A stretch of DNA of 33,971 bases from a virus. The notes under the pieces were generated by a model. The model had not been told where the DNA came from. It was given only the letters and a program-made list of their open reading frames with translations, and ran no database searches. The first letter of the stretch is position 1. Every line of letters begins with the position of its first letter. Below, piece by piece: positions 13,973 to 20,821 of this stretch. The DNA lies in IMG/VR virus record IMGVR_UViG_3300009788_000220, positions 1 to 33,971 of that record, one strand, 5' to 3'. Position numbers and translations under genes: made by a program.

Positions 13973-13988
13973 CTTTTAGGAGAAACCG

Positions 13989-15068
13989 ATGACCAAAACC
14001 GAGATTGCTGAGACCTGTACCGGACTGCAAGCACTGCAGCGACAGCGCGCGTGGTACATCAAGTCGCGTAACATGATGGGAAACCGCCTACAAGCGACCG
14101 TGGCGGGGATGCAAGGCTACAATAGCGGGCTGAAAGAGGCCGAGCGTAAGAAGCTGTTTCTTGAAGCCGGTAAGCACATCAAGAAAGTCGGCAGAGGTGA
14201 GGCGGAACAGAACCCACTGATACTGACTGGCTTGATAGCAATCAAAGCCTTCGAAGATGAAAAGAAATCTACCGAGAAAGAAATGCTCAAGCTGGTAAAG
14301 CAACTGCCTGTCGCGTCATGGGTCGAGAAGCCGGAACAACGCGGATTCGGTCTGTTGTTCCTTGCAATCGTCGTTGGCGAAACGGGTGACTTATCAAACT
14401 ATTCCAACCCCGGCAAACTCTGGCGTCGGCTTGGCTGTGCTCCCTTTACCAAAGGCGGCGAGACGCTGATGGGTGCAACTTGGCGGGGACGCGGTAACGG
14501 AAAACGCGGTGAGAAACTGCACGCTTCGGATTGGGAAGCGTTCGGCTATTCGCCACGGCGGCGGTCGATTGCGTTTCTGATTGGTGAGAATATTGTTAAG
14601 CAAAATTGGATTGTGGCGGACGGCGAGGACGAGCGTGAAACCGAGGATTATTCTGCCGTTCCGCTGCAATCCGATTGTATTGATGAGTCCGGCGACAGAG
14701 GCTTTGAAACCGATGCCCCCGGTGCCGACTCATCTGACGAACTCGATACGCCCGGCGAGCTGGGCGGTGAAACCGAGAAACGTATTGCCGGGCCGTATCG
14801 AGAACGTTACGATGAAGCAAAAAAACGAGCCGCCAAGATACACCCTGAATGGATCCGCTGCGACAAGTGCGACGGGACCGGCAAGCTCGAAGCTAAGAAG
14901 TGTGGCAATTGCAAAGGCACGGGTGAACTTTTAATGCACTGCCATCGGCACGGCATGCTGCTAGCGACGAAGCGTCTGTTAAAGAAGCTGTGGCAGGAGT
15001 GGAATCAGTCGTTCGGCGAGGGTCTGTGTGAAACCGAAGAGGCAATTGCCGAACTTGTGGAAGTTTGA
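13989..15068 (+). CDS. Tas-like (Nop5/IS110 C-terminal-like) protein of the guide system
   Basis: A 359-aa protein, ATG 13989, with AGGAG 6 nt upstream. Residues 1-105 are helical and coiled-coil-like. Residues 118-150 (RGFGLLFLAIVVGETGDLSNYSNPGKLWRRLG) resemble the helix-hairpin-helix of the IS110 Tnp_20 domain, and RRRSIAFLIGENIVKQN follows. After a linker (about 207-268) come YDEAKKRAAKIHPEW and HCHRHGMLLATKRLLKKLWQEW (317-338), as at the end of IS110-type proteins. A zinc ribbon with two CxxCxGxG motifs (Cys 291, 294, 305, 308) is inserted before it. There is no N-terminal DEDD domain and no clear HNH or RuvC motif, so it would match a nuclease-free Tas type that binds guide RNA. The linker and C-terminus are encoded by four guide units. 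A degenerate transposase is the alternative. Confidence 0.75.
   Translation: MTKTEIAETCTGLQALQRQRAWYIKSRNMMGNRLQATVAGMQGYNSGLKEAERKKLFLEAGKHIKKVGRGEAEQNPLILTGLIAIKAFEDEKKSTEKEMLKLVKQLPVASWVEKPEQRGFGLLFLAIVVGETGDLSNYSNPGKLWRRLGCAPFTKGGETLMGATWRGRGNGKRGEKLHASDWEAFGYSPRRRSIAFLIGENIVKQNWIVADGEDERETEDYSAVPLQSDCIDESGDRGFETDAPGADSSDELDTPGELGGETEKRIAGPYRERYDEAKKRAAKIHPEWIRCDKCDGTGKLEAKKCGNCKGTGELLMHCHRHGMLLATKRLLKKLWQEWNQSFGEGLCETEEAIAELVEV
14616..15054 (+). repeat. Four guide hairpins inside the Tas-like coding sequence (units 14-17)
   Basis: Units with the same exact spacing lie in the reading frame. Cores start at 14636, 14705, 14768 and 15029, all TGAAACCGA. A/B pairs: 14 GGACGAGCG/GGATTATTC; 15 CAGAGGCTT/TGCCCCCGG; 16 GCTGGGCGG/GAAACGTAT; 17 GGGTCTGTG/AGAGGCAAT. 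Arms: 14616-14624 with 14655-14664; 14682-14693 with 14724-14734; 14742-14756 with 14787-14802; 15011-15017 with 15048-15054. All four are read in the same frame, giving the peptide pattern G-[D/E]-x3-E-T-[D/E]-x3-A (GEDERETEDYSA, GDRGFETDAPGA, GELGGETEKRIA, GEGLCETEEAIA). The core is read as xxT-GAA-ACC-GAx, which avoids its out-of-frame TGA. Confidence 0.9.
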
Positions 15069-15291
15069 CCCATCGAAGGTCGAGTTGTAACCGAGGGTGA
15101 TGTTGATGGGTCTTAATACGAATCGGCGAAGTTGAACATGAAACCGAAGGGGAATTTGCCGATTGAAACGGAACCAGCAGGGCGGCGACAGAGGCGATGA
15201 AACCGAGGCTATTATTGCCGATCTTGCTGGTTCCGCAGAATGCAACGGCTCGGCGATGTCAAAAATGAAACCGAGCACGTCTTTGCCGAGC
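15068..15291 (+). repeat. Four guide hairpins after the Tas-like gene (units 18-21)
   Basis: Cores start at 15086 (TGTAACCGA), 15139, 15198 and 15266 (TGAAACCGA). A/B pairs: 18 AGGTCGAGT/GGGTGATGT; 19 AGTTGAACA/AGGGGAATT; 20 CAGAGGCGA/GGCTATTAT; 21 TGTCAAAAA/GCACGTCTT. Unit 18 begins at the stop codon of the Tas-like gene (5' arm 15068-15074, 3' arm 15105-15111). Unit 20 has the longest arms (15170-15186 with 15217-15234). Unit 21 ends GCCGAGC followed by TTTTT at 15292, so it may also end the transcript. Confidence 0.9.
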
Positions 15292-15390
15292 TTTTTGAGA
15301 CGCGGGGCGGCTGGAATGCGAATGCTTTTAACCAAATCTAATTCGCCAATATTTCAGTCGCTCCGTTCTTTTCAGCCATGAGACAATCTA

Positions 15391-15597
15391 ATGCCAACCC
15401 CAGCCTACGACCCAACACCGGAGCAAATCCGCAAGATCTGCGAGGAGATCCAGGCGACCTGGACAGACCAAGAACGCCGGAAGCGAGCTGGTGGCAGCTT
15501 CGCGGAACCTTACTTGTGCCTAGATCGACGGCATCGCATTCGCGGCGATCGCGTGCCTAGATCTGACGTAACTAGCAGGGATTTCGGCGAATTGTAG
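15391..15597 (+). CDS. Small hypothetical protein at the end of the island
   Basis: A 68-aa protein, MPTPAYDPTPEQIRKICEEIQATWTDQERRKRAGG..., whose first 35 residues look like a genuine conserved helical motif (I-x-x-x-C-x-x-I-Q-A-x-W-x-x-x-E-R-x-x-R). The remainder is Arg-rich and less convincing. No good ribosome binding site precedes ATG 15391. Its last 26 nt overlap the end of the convergent gene at 15572-15967. A direct repeat of GTGCCTAGATC occurs twice in its second half, about 37 bp apart. It may be a truncated gene. Confidence 0.4.
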   Translation: MPTPAYDPTPEQIRKICEEIQATWTDQERRKRAGGSFAEPYLCLDRRHRIRGDRVPRSDVTSRDFGEL

Positions 15598-15967
15598 AGA
15601 AACCACATTGGTAGTCAGCACAGCCCTCACAGCACGCGACGTCGTCAAGAGCCTTGCCCAACGTGCAGCTTCCGTGGACGGCACAATGAAACGTTTTCAC
15701 CTTGACGGTCCCACAGCAAGACGGGCAATCGATGCGTCCGTTTTCTTCGCCGATGTGGGTGCAGGGTTCGACTTGCGATTTCTTTTCAATACTGTTCGGA
15801 ACATTTACATACGGGCAATCACGCCACTCACCGTTAAAAAAACGAAGGCATGTGCTTTCCGAAACAATTCCTGGTGTTCCGAGAATTCGGTTTGATGCAC
15901 AGTATACCTTGCCGTTCGATTCTGTGTTTGATCGATGAACGCACTCTGGAAGAGGAGGCTTGTTCAT
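15572..15967 (-). CDS. Cys-rich hypothetical protein
   Basis: A 131-aa protein with about seventeen cysteines, including DCPSCCG, CAVHGSC and CCEGCADYQC. Groups of CxxC suggest two zinc sites, and the C-terminal block (C..C-G-x-V-x-V, C-x-V-H-x-x-C, C-x-x-C-x-x-Y) recurs in bacterial and phage proteins of unknown role. It is the last gene of the leftward late series before the oppositely oriented guide island. It overlaps the next upstream gene by 4 nt. Confidence 0.6.
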   Translation of the reverse strand: MNKPPLPECVHRSNTESNGKVYCASNRILGTPGIVSESTCLRFFNGEWRDCPYVNVPNSIEKKSQVEPCTHIGEENGRIDCPSCCGTVKVKTFHCAVHGSCTLGKALDDVACCEGCADYQCGFSTIRRNPC

Positions 15968-16413
15968 GCTGGGGCTATCGTGATTGTACTTGGCAGATTA
16001 TTGCATTGTGAACTTGACGAGGCTAGCGTCATAACATTACTTCCAAGACAATCAAATGACGCTAACGAACGGGTCCATCTCCCAATAGTAGGATTTCCCT
16101 GCGCTGTTAGTACCCATTCCACACCAAAAGTTGTATTTAAGACCCAGAGTTCGCCTGTTCCAGGGGGAGAAAAACAACTTGATTGCGCTGGTTCACTCGC
16201 CCATGTACAATCAATTCCAAAGTCGGGGAGTTGAATGTCAGTTCCGTTAAAAACTGAACATGTTGAACAATCTCCATTGGTTATACCTGAAACTGTGATT
16301 TTCCATACCGACGGAGCTAAATCGGTACACTCGGAACAGGTAATACCGCAACACGGACACTCCGGCCAAAAGAACTCCGGCGGCCACGGCAGATGGAAAA
16401 GCTTTGAAAGCAT
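15964..16413 (-). CDS. Putative structural protein with Cys-rich N-terminus
   Basis: I place the start at ATG 16413 (149 aa), in a TGATG overlap with the preceding stop and with GGGGA upstream; ATG 16419 is also possible. The N-terminus holds WPECPCCGITCSEC. The remainder is beta-rich and Ser/Thr/Gly-rich (WKITVSGITNGDCSTCSVFNG, LWVLNTTFGVEWVLTAQG), as in tail or fibre-associated proteins. Its position after the tail genes supports a virion role, but no family was recognised. Confidence 0.5.
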   Translation of the reverse strand: MLSKLFHLPWPPEFFWPECPCCGITCSECTDLAPSVWKITVSGITNGDCSTCSVFNGTDIQLPDFGIDCTWASEPAQSSCFSPPGTGELWVLNTTFGVEWVLTAQGNPTIGRWTRSLASFDCLGSNVMTLASSSSQCNNLPSTITIAPA

Positions 16414-16736
16414 CAGCATTCCCCGGCAATCAGTTCCCACCCGCCGCCGATGAAGATTGCGGTGCACCACTTGCCTGTTTCCAGGTCGGCGAAGCGATTG
16501 TAAGCATCTGGAGAGATTCCAGTGGTGGTCTCGCTGCCTTTTGTCGTCCCGGAATACAAATCAATTGTCTCGGTTGCACCCTTGTCGTGAGCAATAGTCG
16601 TCTTGGCAAGACTGATATTCAGACCGGAACCACCCCACCGCCCGCGATGCCCCCGCGTGTTCCGCATGCGGTTCGCTTCGGCACGGACGATAACCTCTAT
16701 CTCCGCAACCGCATCATCGGATAGGTTATTCGACAC
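16413..16736 (-). CDS. Hypothetical protein of the tail region
   Basis: A 107-aa protein with an acidic helical N-terminus (DDAVAEIEVIVRAEANRMRNTRG) followed by a Gly/Thr-rich part (SGTTKGSETTTG, FADLETGKWCTAIFIGGGWELI). It overlaps the next gene (TGATG) and begins 3 nt after the gene at 16740-17366. Structural or assembly role inferred from position only. Confidence 0.5.
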   Translation of the reverse strand: MSNNLSDDAVAEIEVIVRAEANRMRNTRGHRGRWGGSGLNISLAKTTIAHDKGATETIDLYSGTTKGSETTTGISPDAYNRFADLETGKWCTAIFIGGGWELIAGEC

Positions 16737-16739
16737 GGC

Positions 16740-17366
16740 CTACCCCTTGATGTCACAGAGGAGCCATGCAGCCCCGATTATGCCGATTACAGCCCCTGTG
16801 GCCGTATTGTCACGAATGGCTGTATGGATTCGAATATCGAGGATATCACCCGCCACAAGTGCTGATGACGTTAGGTCGAAATCAATATCCGCAGCAGTCA
16901 GAGAATTAATTGTGGTCGCTGCGGTCGTCACCAAATCGGCAGACAAGCCATCCTCCAAGTCGCTTTCAAACGCGACCACATCCAAATTAGCCGAAACATC
17001 TGCCACTGTCGTCTTCATCCCCGCATGAAATCGCAGTTTGACAGTTTCACCTGTAACATATTCTGGAGGCAGTGCCACCATGCAGCGGGCGAAGTTATCG
17101 ACAACAGCATCGTTGTTCTGGTGATCTTCGGTCTGTAAGCTCGGCGGGTTCGTCGCCCACGTACCCCCCACAAGCCCTAAATCGTCCGTCAAGGGCGTTC
17201 CGGGCAGGTTTGTGTGATATGCGTCAAACACGCGCCACGCGGTCCATGGGATGGCATATTTTGCCAACGACTCCTGTAAGAGGTCCGAGCGGTTGATCTG
17301 GGGGTTTGTTCCGAGAATCAGTACGGATTTTTGAAAAAGGACGTCTTCGGTGAAGGTTACTGTCAT
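16740..17366 (-). CDS. Putative tail or virion structural protein
   Basis: A 208-aa protein with a beta-sandwich-like pattern (VKLRFHAGMKTTVADVSANLDVVAFESDLEDG, TSSALVAGDILDIRIHTAIRDN) and a hydrophobic C-terminus. It resembles jelly-roll virion proteins in general character. No catalytic motif or named family is recognised. Confidence 0.5.
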   Translation of the reverse strand: MTVTFTEDVLFQKSVLILGTNPQINRSDLLQESLAKYAIPWTAWRVFDAYHTNLPGTPLTDDLGLVGGTWATNPPSLQTEDHQNNDAVVDNFARCMVALPPEYVTGETVKLRFHAGMKTTVADVSANLDVVAFESDLEDGLSADLVTTAATTINSLTAADIDFDLTSSALVAGDILDIRIHTAIRDNTATGAVIGIIGAAWLLCDIKG

Positions 17367-17393
17367 GATTAATTCCCAAAATATTGCAAAGTA

Positions 17394-18245
17394 CTAAAAT
17401 GGCAAATCACCAAAATCGAATTCGTGGTAAATGTTGTGAGTTCTAATTGTCACATTATCCAATGTCGGGTCCACAAGCCTTTTACCGTTGCCGTCGAGAG
17501 GGACGGGAATGCTGACTGGATTTCCATCATCGTCAAGTATAGCAATTCTTTTTGTATCCACAGTTGGATGGATTTCCATCAACCCGACATCCTGAGCTTC
17601 CAGTTGCCAAGTTAGCCTCTGGATGTGAATCGTCGCGCTGATTCTCCGGAACCCTGTTAGATTTCTAAACTCTTGTTTCCCGGCCGTCACTTTTTGAATC
17701 TTCGCTCTCTTGATGGGAACATTCAGGCCGTCGATCGTTACCGGCTCTGAATTCAGTGCGTCTTCAATGCTCAAAAACCACGGCGGGATTGACAAAACAT
17801 TTCGTGTCATCGTGACGGAAAGCCTCGAATCATCACGTTCAAACGGAGGGTCATAGAAATGTCCCGCGCTGTTCACTATCGCTTTTCCATCTAAATCAAT
17901 CACAACCGGCTTCTGAAATTGCTCCGTGTCCCACGTAAACTCCGTTGGATCAACCAGCGGGTTGGCAGCCAGTTCTTGTTCCGTGGAATAGCTTGCCGTC
18001 ACAATCCATATTCTTGGCGAAAACGCCTCCTGGTCCGCTCTCACGTTCTGGCAGAACGCCTGGTTGTCTTCTGGAAACCGATCGCCAATTTTAGGCGTCC
18101 CCGTAAACGTCGCCTCAACCGCCGTGTCGAAATTTGAGTTTGTCTCAACGCGAAACACACGGGTGTATCGACGCCCGCCTTTCAGGTCGCCTTCACCGCC
18201 GCGGCCGTCCCAGATTTCTTTTACTCCGTTTTCGATGATTGCCAT
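17394..18245 (-). CDS. Putative distal tail/baseplate protein
   Basis: A 283-aa protein placed directly after the tape measure gene, where distal tail or baseplate proteins are usually found. The sequence is mixed beta with YTRVFRVETNSNFDTAVEATF at the start and repeated Y/F/W-rich strands. The C-terminus is NIYHEFDFGDLPF. The function is inferred from gene order only. Confidence 0.5.
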   Translation of the reverse strand: MAIIENGVKEIWDGRGGEGDLKGGRRYTRVFRVETNSNFDTAVEATFTGTPKIGDRFPEDNQAFCQNVRADQEAFSPRIWIVTASYSTEQELAANPLVDPTEFTWDTEQFQKPVVIDLDGKAIVNSAGHFYDPPFERDDSRLSVTMTRNVLSIPPWFLSIEDALNSEPVTIDGLNVPIKRAKIQKVTAGKQEFRNLTGFRRISATIHIQRLTWQLEAQDVGLMEIHPTVDTKRIAILDDDGNPVSIPVPLDGNGKRLVDPTLDNVTIRTHNIYHEFDFGDLPF

Positions 18246-18250
18246 TTTAT

Positions 18251-19870
18251 TTACGGCTTGAACGTTTGGACTGTATTGCCCTGCTCGATCTTCCTTTCTA
18301 TCTTTTCGATTCCCGCCGCTATTTTTGCCGAACTCTTCTTGATTTCCTCAGTATTATTGGCCGTCTTCTCTTCCGGCTTTCTCCCGCGTGATGCGTTGAG
18401 GATACTGGAGATCGCTTCGCGGGAACCGGCCGTGGCGATACCGGCGAGTCGCCGTCCAGGTTTGGGAGTTGCTTGCGAGCCTAATGCAGCGGCACGTTCT
18501 CCCAACTTATTCCTAAACGCACCGAATTCCTGTGGCGTAAGAAACCCTGCATCATTCAATCGCTTCACTTCTTTGAATTGGTCTACAATCTTGTCGAGCG
18601 GAGACTTGAACAACTGCTTGAGACGTTCTACGGATTTTTTGTTGTTTTTCAATAATTTCTGCTCTGCATCACGCCTTTGTTTAATTCGATCTGCATCAAT
18701 CAAGAAGTCGAGATTTGGGCCTGGACCGGGAGTAACGCCCTTCAACGCCTTCTTTTCAGCCGCTTGTTCGGCCGCTTGTTCGGCCGCTTGCTTTCGTCGG
18801 TCAAAGTCTATTAAGAAGTCAAGGTTCGGCTGATTCTCTTTTACTTTCTTGAAGTCGTTTGCAAGAATCCTAAACTCACGCCGCAAAGGAATTGCCTTCT
18901 GCAGCAAATCAGTAACGGCGTCTGTTGATACTTTTGTAAATTTCTTAAATTCATCCTGGAAGTCTTCGGATTTGAACGCTCTTATGGCTTCCTCGATGAA
19001 TTCAGGGCGGACATTTCCGGCCGCTAAATCTGAACCGACACCGGTTCGTCCTTCTAGGGATGGTTTTTGACCACGCTGCTTTAAGATGGAGTTAAGAAAG
19101 TTTACAGCCTCTGTAGCTCCTGCTTGCGACTGACCCGCAAGACCCTTTCCAAATTCCTGAACACGAGCGCCTCTTAAATCCTCCGCACCTCCCAATCTAG
19201 TGTTGGCATCTTCAGCTGCACGCTTCGCCGATAGTAAGGCTTTACCCGCTCCAGCGAAATCGGTTGGATCGGCGTCTTGCCGCTGCCGTTCAAACTGTAG
19301 GTTTGCCAACTTCAATTTATTCTGACGCTCTATTGCATCGTTCATCTTCTCGATGCCATCCGTCGCCTTTTCAGCAGCATTGAAAATTTTGAAAAACACA
19401 GGGATCATCGCCACACCTGCAGCCACAAAACCAGCCATTGCACCTAGTGCCGGTCCACCTGCAATAAACGCGAATTGCGTCAAGTTGTTGATGCTACCAC
19501 GAAGCGCGCCTTGCCACCCGTTGACACCAAAACTAACCGCCGCATCCTCTGCACCACGCGAGAGTTCAAGAATTCCGCGTACTCCTGCAGTCGATGATTT
19601 GCCAAGTTTATTGGTTGATTTGCCAACTTTGTCAAATGTGTTTACCATTTGGTCGACGGGTTTCTTCGCTACCTCAGCAGCTTTTCCGACCCCAAACATT
19701 GCATTTATCTGTTTGCGGTTAGCCACTGCGGACTTATTAGCAGCGGTTCCCATTTCAAACATTGACTTTACCATCTTGGCATTGATCGCTCTTGCTCTAT
19801 CCATTCCAGACTTGAAAGGCTTGATATCCGCCGAAAGATTGACGACTAAATCTTGAGCTGCAGATGCCAT
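18251..19870 (-). CDS. Tail tape measure protein
   Basis: A 539-aa protein. The N-terminus (NLSADIKPFKSGMDRARAINAKM) is the usual start of siphovirus tape measures. A glycine/alanine hydrophobic segment (LTQFAFIAGGPALGAMAGFVAAGVAMIPVFF, about residues 130-160) may cross the membrane, and long charged helices follow. There is an internal repeat: PNLDFLIDFDRRKQAAEQ recurs as PNLDFLIDADRIKQRR, with AAEQ repeats between. The protein sets tail length; 539 residues predict a short tail of roughly 80 nm by the usual 1.5 A per residue rule. It follows the chaperone pair, as expected. Confidence 0.85.
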   Translation of the reverse strand: MASAAQDLVVNLSADIKPFKSGMDRARAINAKMVKSMFEMGTAANKSAVANRKQINAMFGVGKAAEVAKKPVDQMVNTFDKVGKSTNKLGKSSTAGVRGILELSRGAEDAAVSFGVNGWQGALRGSINNLTQFAFIAGGPALGAMAGFVAAGVAMIPVFFKIFNAAEKATDGIEKMNDAIERQNKLKLANLQFERQRQDADPTDFAGAGKALLSAKRAAEDANTRLGGAEDLRGARVQEFGKGLAGQSQAGATEAVNFLNSILKQRGQKPSLEGRTGVGSDLAAGNVRPEFIEEAIRAFKSEDFQDEFKKFTKVSTDAVTDLLQKAIPLRREFRILANDFKKVKENQPNLDFLIDFDRRKQAAEQAAEQAAEKKALKGVTPGPGPNLDFLIDADRIKQRRDAEQKLLKNNKKSVERLKQLFKSPLDKIVDQFKEVKRLNDAGFLTPQEFGAFRNKLGERAAALGSQATPKPGRRLAGIATAGSREAISSILNASRGRKPEEKTANNTEEIKKSSAKIAAGIEKIERKIEQGNTVQTFKP

Positions 19871-19872
19871 CT

Positions 19873-20208
19873 CTACCTCCGAAACATTGCCGACGCCGTT
19901 TCCGGCGACACGAATTGAGTCTCTTCTTTAGTCTCGTATTGTTCTTTCGGAAGACCGACATATTCTGCGATGTCTGCCATTTCAACGGGTTTGTCTTTCT
20001 CGCCCCGGTTCTGATTCACAAGGCACGACGCTATAAAAACCAAAAGCCGCTGGAACCACATTGCTCCCATCGGCTCAATTTCGTTCCACGCTACCAGCTC
20101 GTCCATCACTCGCGGCGTCATCGCGTTCAGCATCTCGTCAACACGGTCCAATTTCCCGGACGACTTCGCGACCTGCAGGGCTAAGAGTCGACGAGGTCGC
20201 CGTCGGAG
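19873..20208 (-). CDS. Tail assembly chaperone, frameshifted T domain
   Basis: Translation after a -1 slip at 20208-20214 continues through 19873 without a stop (LRRRPRRLLALQVAKSSGKLDRVDEMLNAMTP...), adding 111 residues to the G protein for a fusion of about 237 aa. The segment contains DELVAWNEIEPMGAMWFQRLL and a C-terminal PETASAMFRR. In lambda-type phages the G and GT proteins bind the tape measure and recruit tail tube subunits. There is no good independent ribosome binding site, and the only nearby start is a TTG at 20151, which supports expression by frameshift. Confidence 0.72.
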   Translation of the reverse strand, partial: LRRRPRRLLALQVAKSSGKLDRVDEMLNAMTPRVMDELVAWNEIEPMGAMWFQRLLVFIASCLVNQNRGEKDKPVEMADIAEYVGLPKEQYETKEETQFVSPETASAMFRR

Positions 20209-20585
20209 TTTTTTACCGCGTCCTCAATGTCATCGCTGTTGATTTTGCAATGCGTGGCACACTCGTTGTACAGATACTGTGCGTCACCTGCGTCCCAATC
20301 GGCAAGCTTCTGTGAATCTTTTGTCGGCAAGATTCTGTTTCCGTCAGCATCAACGAGACACAAGGCAATAAATCTACGATTCGCATCCTTCAATTTGCTC
20401 GCTATGAGTTTGTCGCCTTTTTTCGATACCGATGCCGACTGGTAGTTAGAGAACTCCTGCTCGGTGATTGACTGAATCCGCAAGTGATGACCCGATACCG
20501 GTAACTCGACCGCTCGATACCTACGCTTGATTGGAGCGCCAAACAACACGTCAGGCTGAGTCAATTCCCCATTCGTTTCAGTCAT
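20181..20585 (-). CDS. Tail assembly chaperone (G-like)
   Basis: A 134-aa protein located between the tail tube region and the tape measure. The family is called from this position, the size and the frameshift arrangement, not from residue identity. It contains YRAVELPVSGHHLRIQSITEQEFSNYQ and RFIALCLVDADGNR, a pattern found in tail chaperones. Its normal stop is at 20181-20183, nine codons after a slippery heptamer. ATG 20585 overlaps the stop of the upstream gene by 4 nt. Confidence 0.72.
   Translation of the reverse strand: MTETNGELTQPDVLFGAPIKRRYRAVELPVSGHHLRIQSITEQEFSNYQSASVSKKGDKLIASKLKDANRRFIALCLVDADGNRILPTKDSQKLADWDAGDAQYLYNECATHCKINSDDIEDAVKNSDGDLVDS
20208..20214 (-). promoter_or_regulatory. 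-1 ribosomal frameshift site A-AAA-AAC
   Basis: The coding strand reads GT-A-AAA-AAC in the zero frame of the G-like gene, the X-XXY-YYZ form of a classical -1 slippery site. A slip places the ribosome in the open frame of the T-like domain. The GC-rich sequence just downstream (CTCCGACGGCGACC) could form a stimulatory structure. Confidence 0.75.
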
Positions 20586-20818
20586 TCGTCTTGTCCCTCT
20601 ACAAATTCCATGAACGCATATTTCGTGATGACTGATTTAATTCCCTGCATGTCTCGATTGCTGATATTCTTTTCGAGTATTACAATCGGATTCCGCCCGG
20701 CAGTCACGTCAATTTTTATTGAACGAATCCCGTCGATTGGGATCTGCAGTGCCTCACAAAGTTCACGTGCTATCTGTTTTCCATCGACTTTCACAAACGG
20801 ATCTTCAATAACAGGCAC
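20582..20818 (-). CDS. Hypothetical protein of the tail region
   Basis: A 78-aa protein with VDGKQIARELCEALQIPIDGIRSIKIDVTAGRNPIVILEK. The I-x-x-I-K-I-D-x-T-A-G sequence resembles small phage proteins that sit beside tail genes and carry a beta-hairpin followed by a helix. It is 3 nt after the gene at 20822-21235. Function unknown. Confidence 0.5.
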   Translation of the reverse strand: MPVIEDPFVKVDGKQIARELCEALQIPIDGIRSIKIDVTAGRNPIVILEKNISNRDMQGIKSVITKYAFMEFVEGQDE

Positions 20819-20821
20819 GTG

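Noticed and set aside
13528-14034. Minus-strand open frames across the array that read as Arg/Ser/His-rich proteins
   Set aside because: They are shadows of the repeated hairpins, lack ribosome binding sites and run against the promoter of the island.
16570-16578. TGCAACCGA on the minus strand, as in the core variant of unit 6
   Set aside because: No GA at the required distance and no flanking arms.
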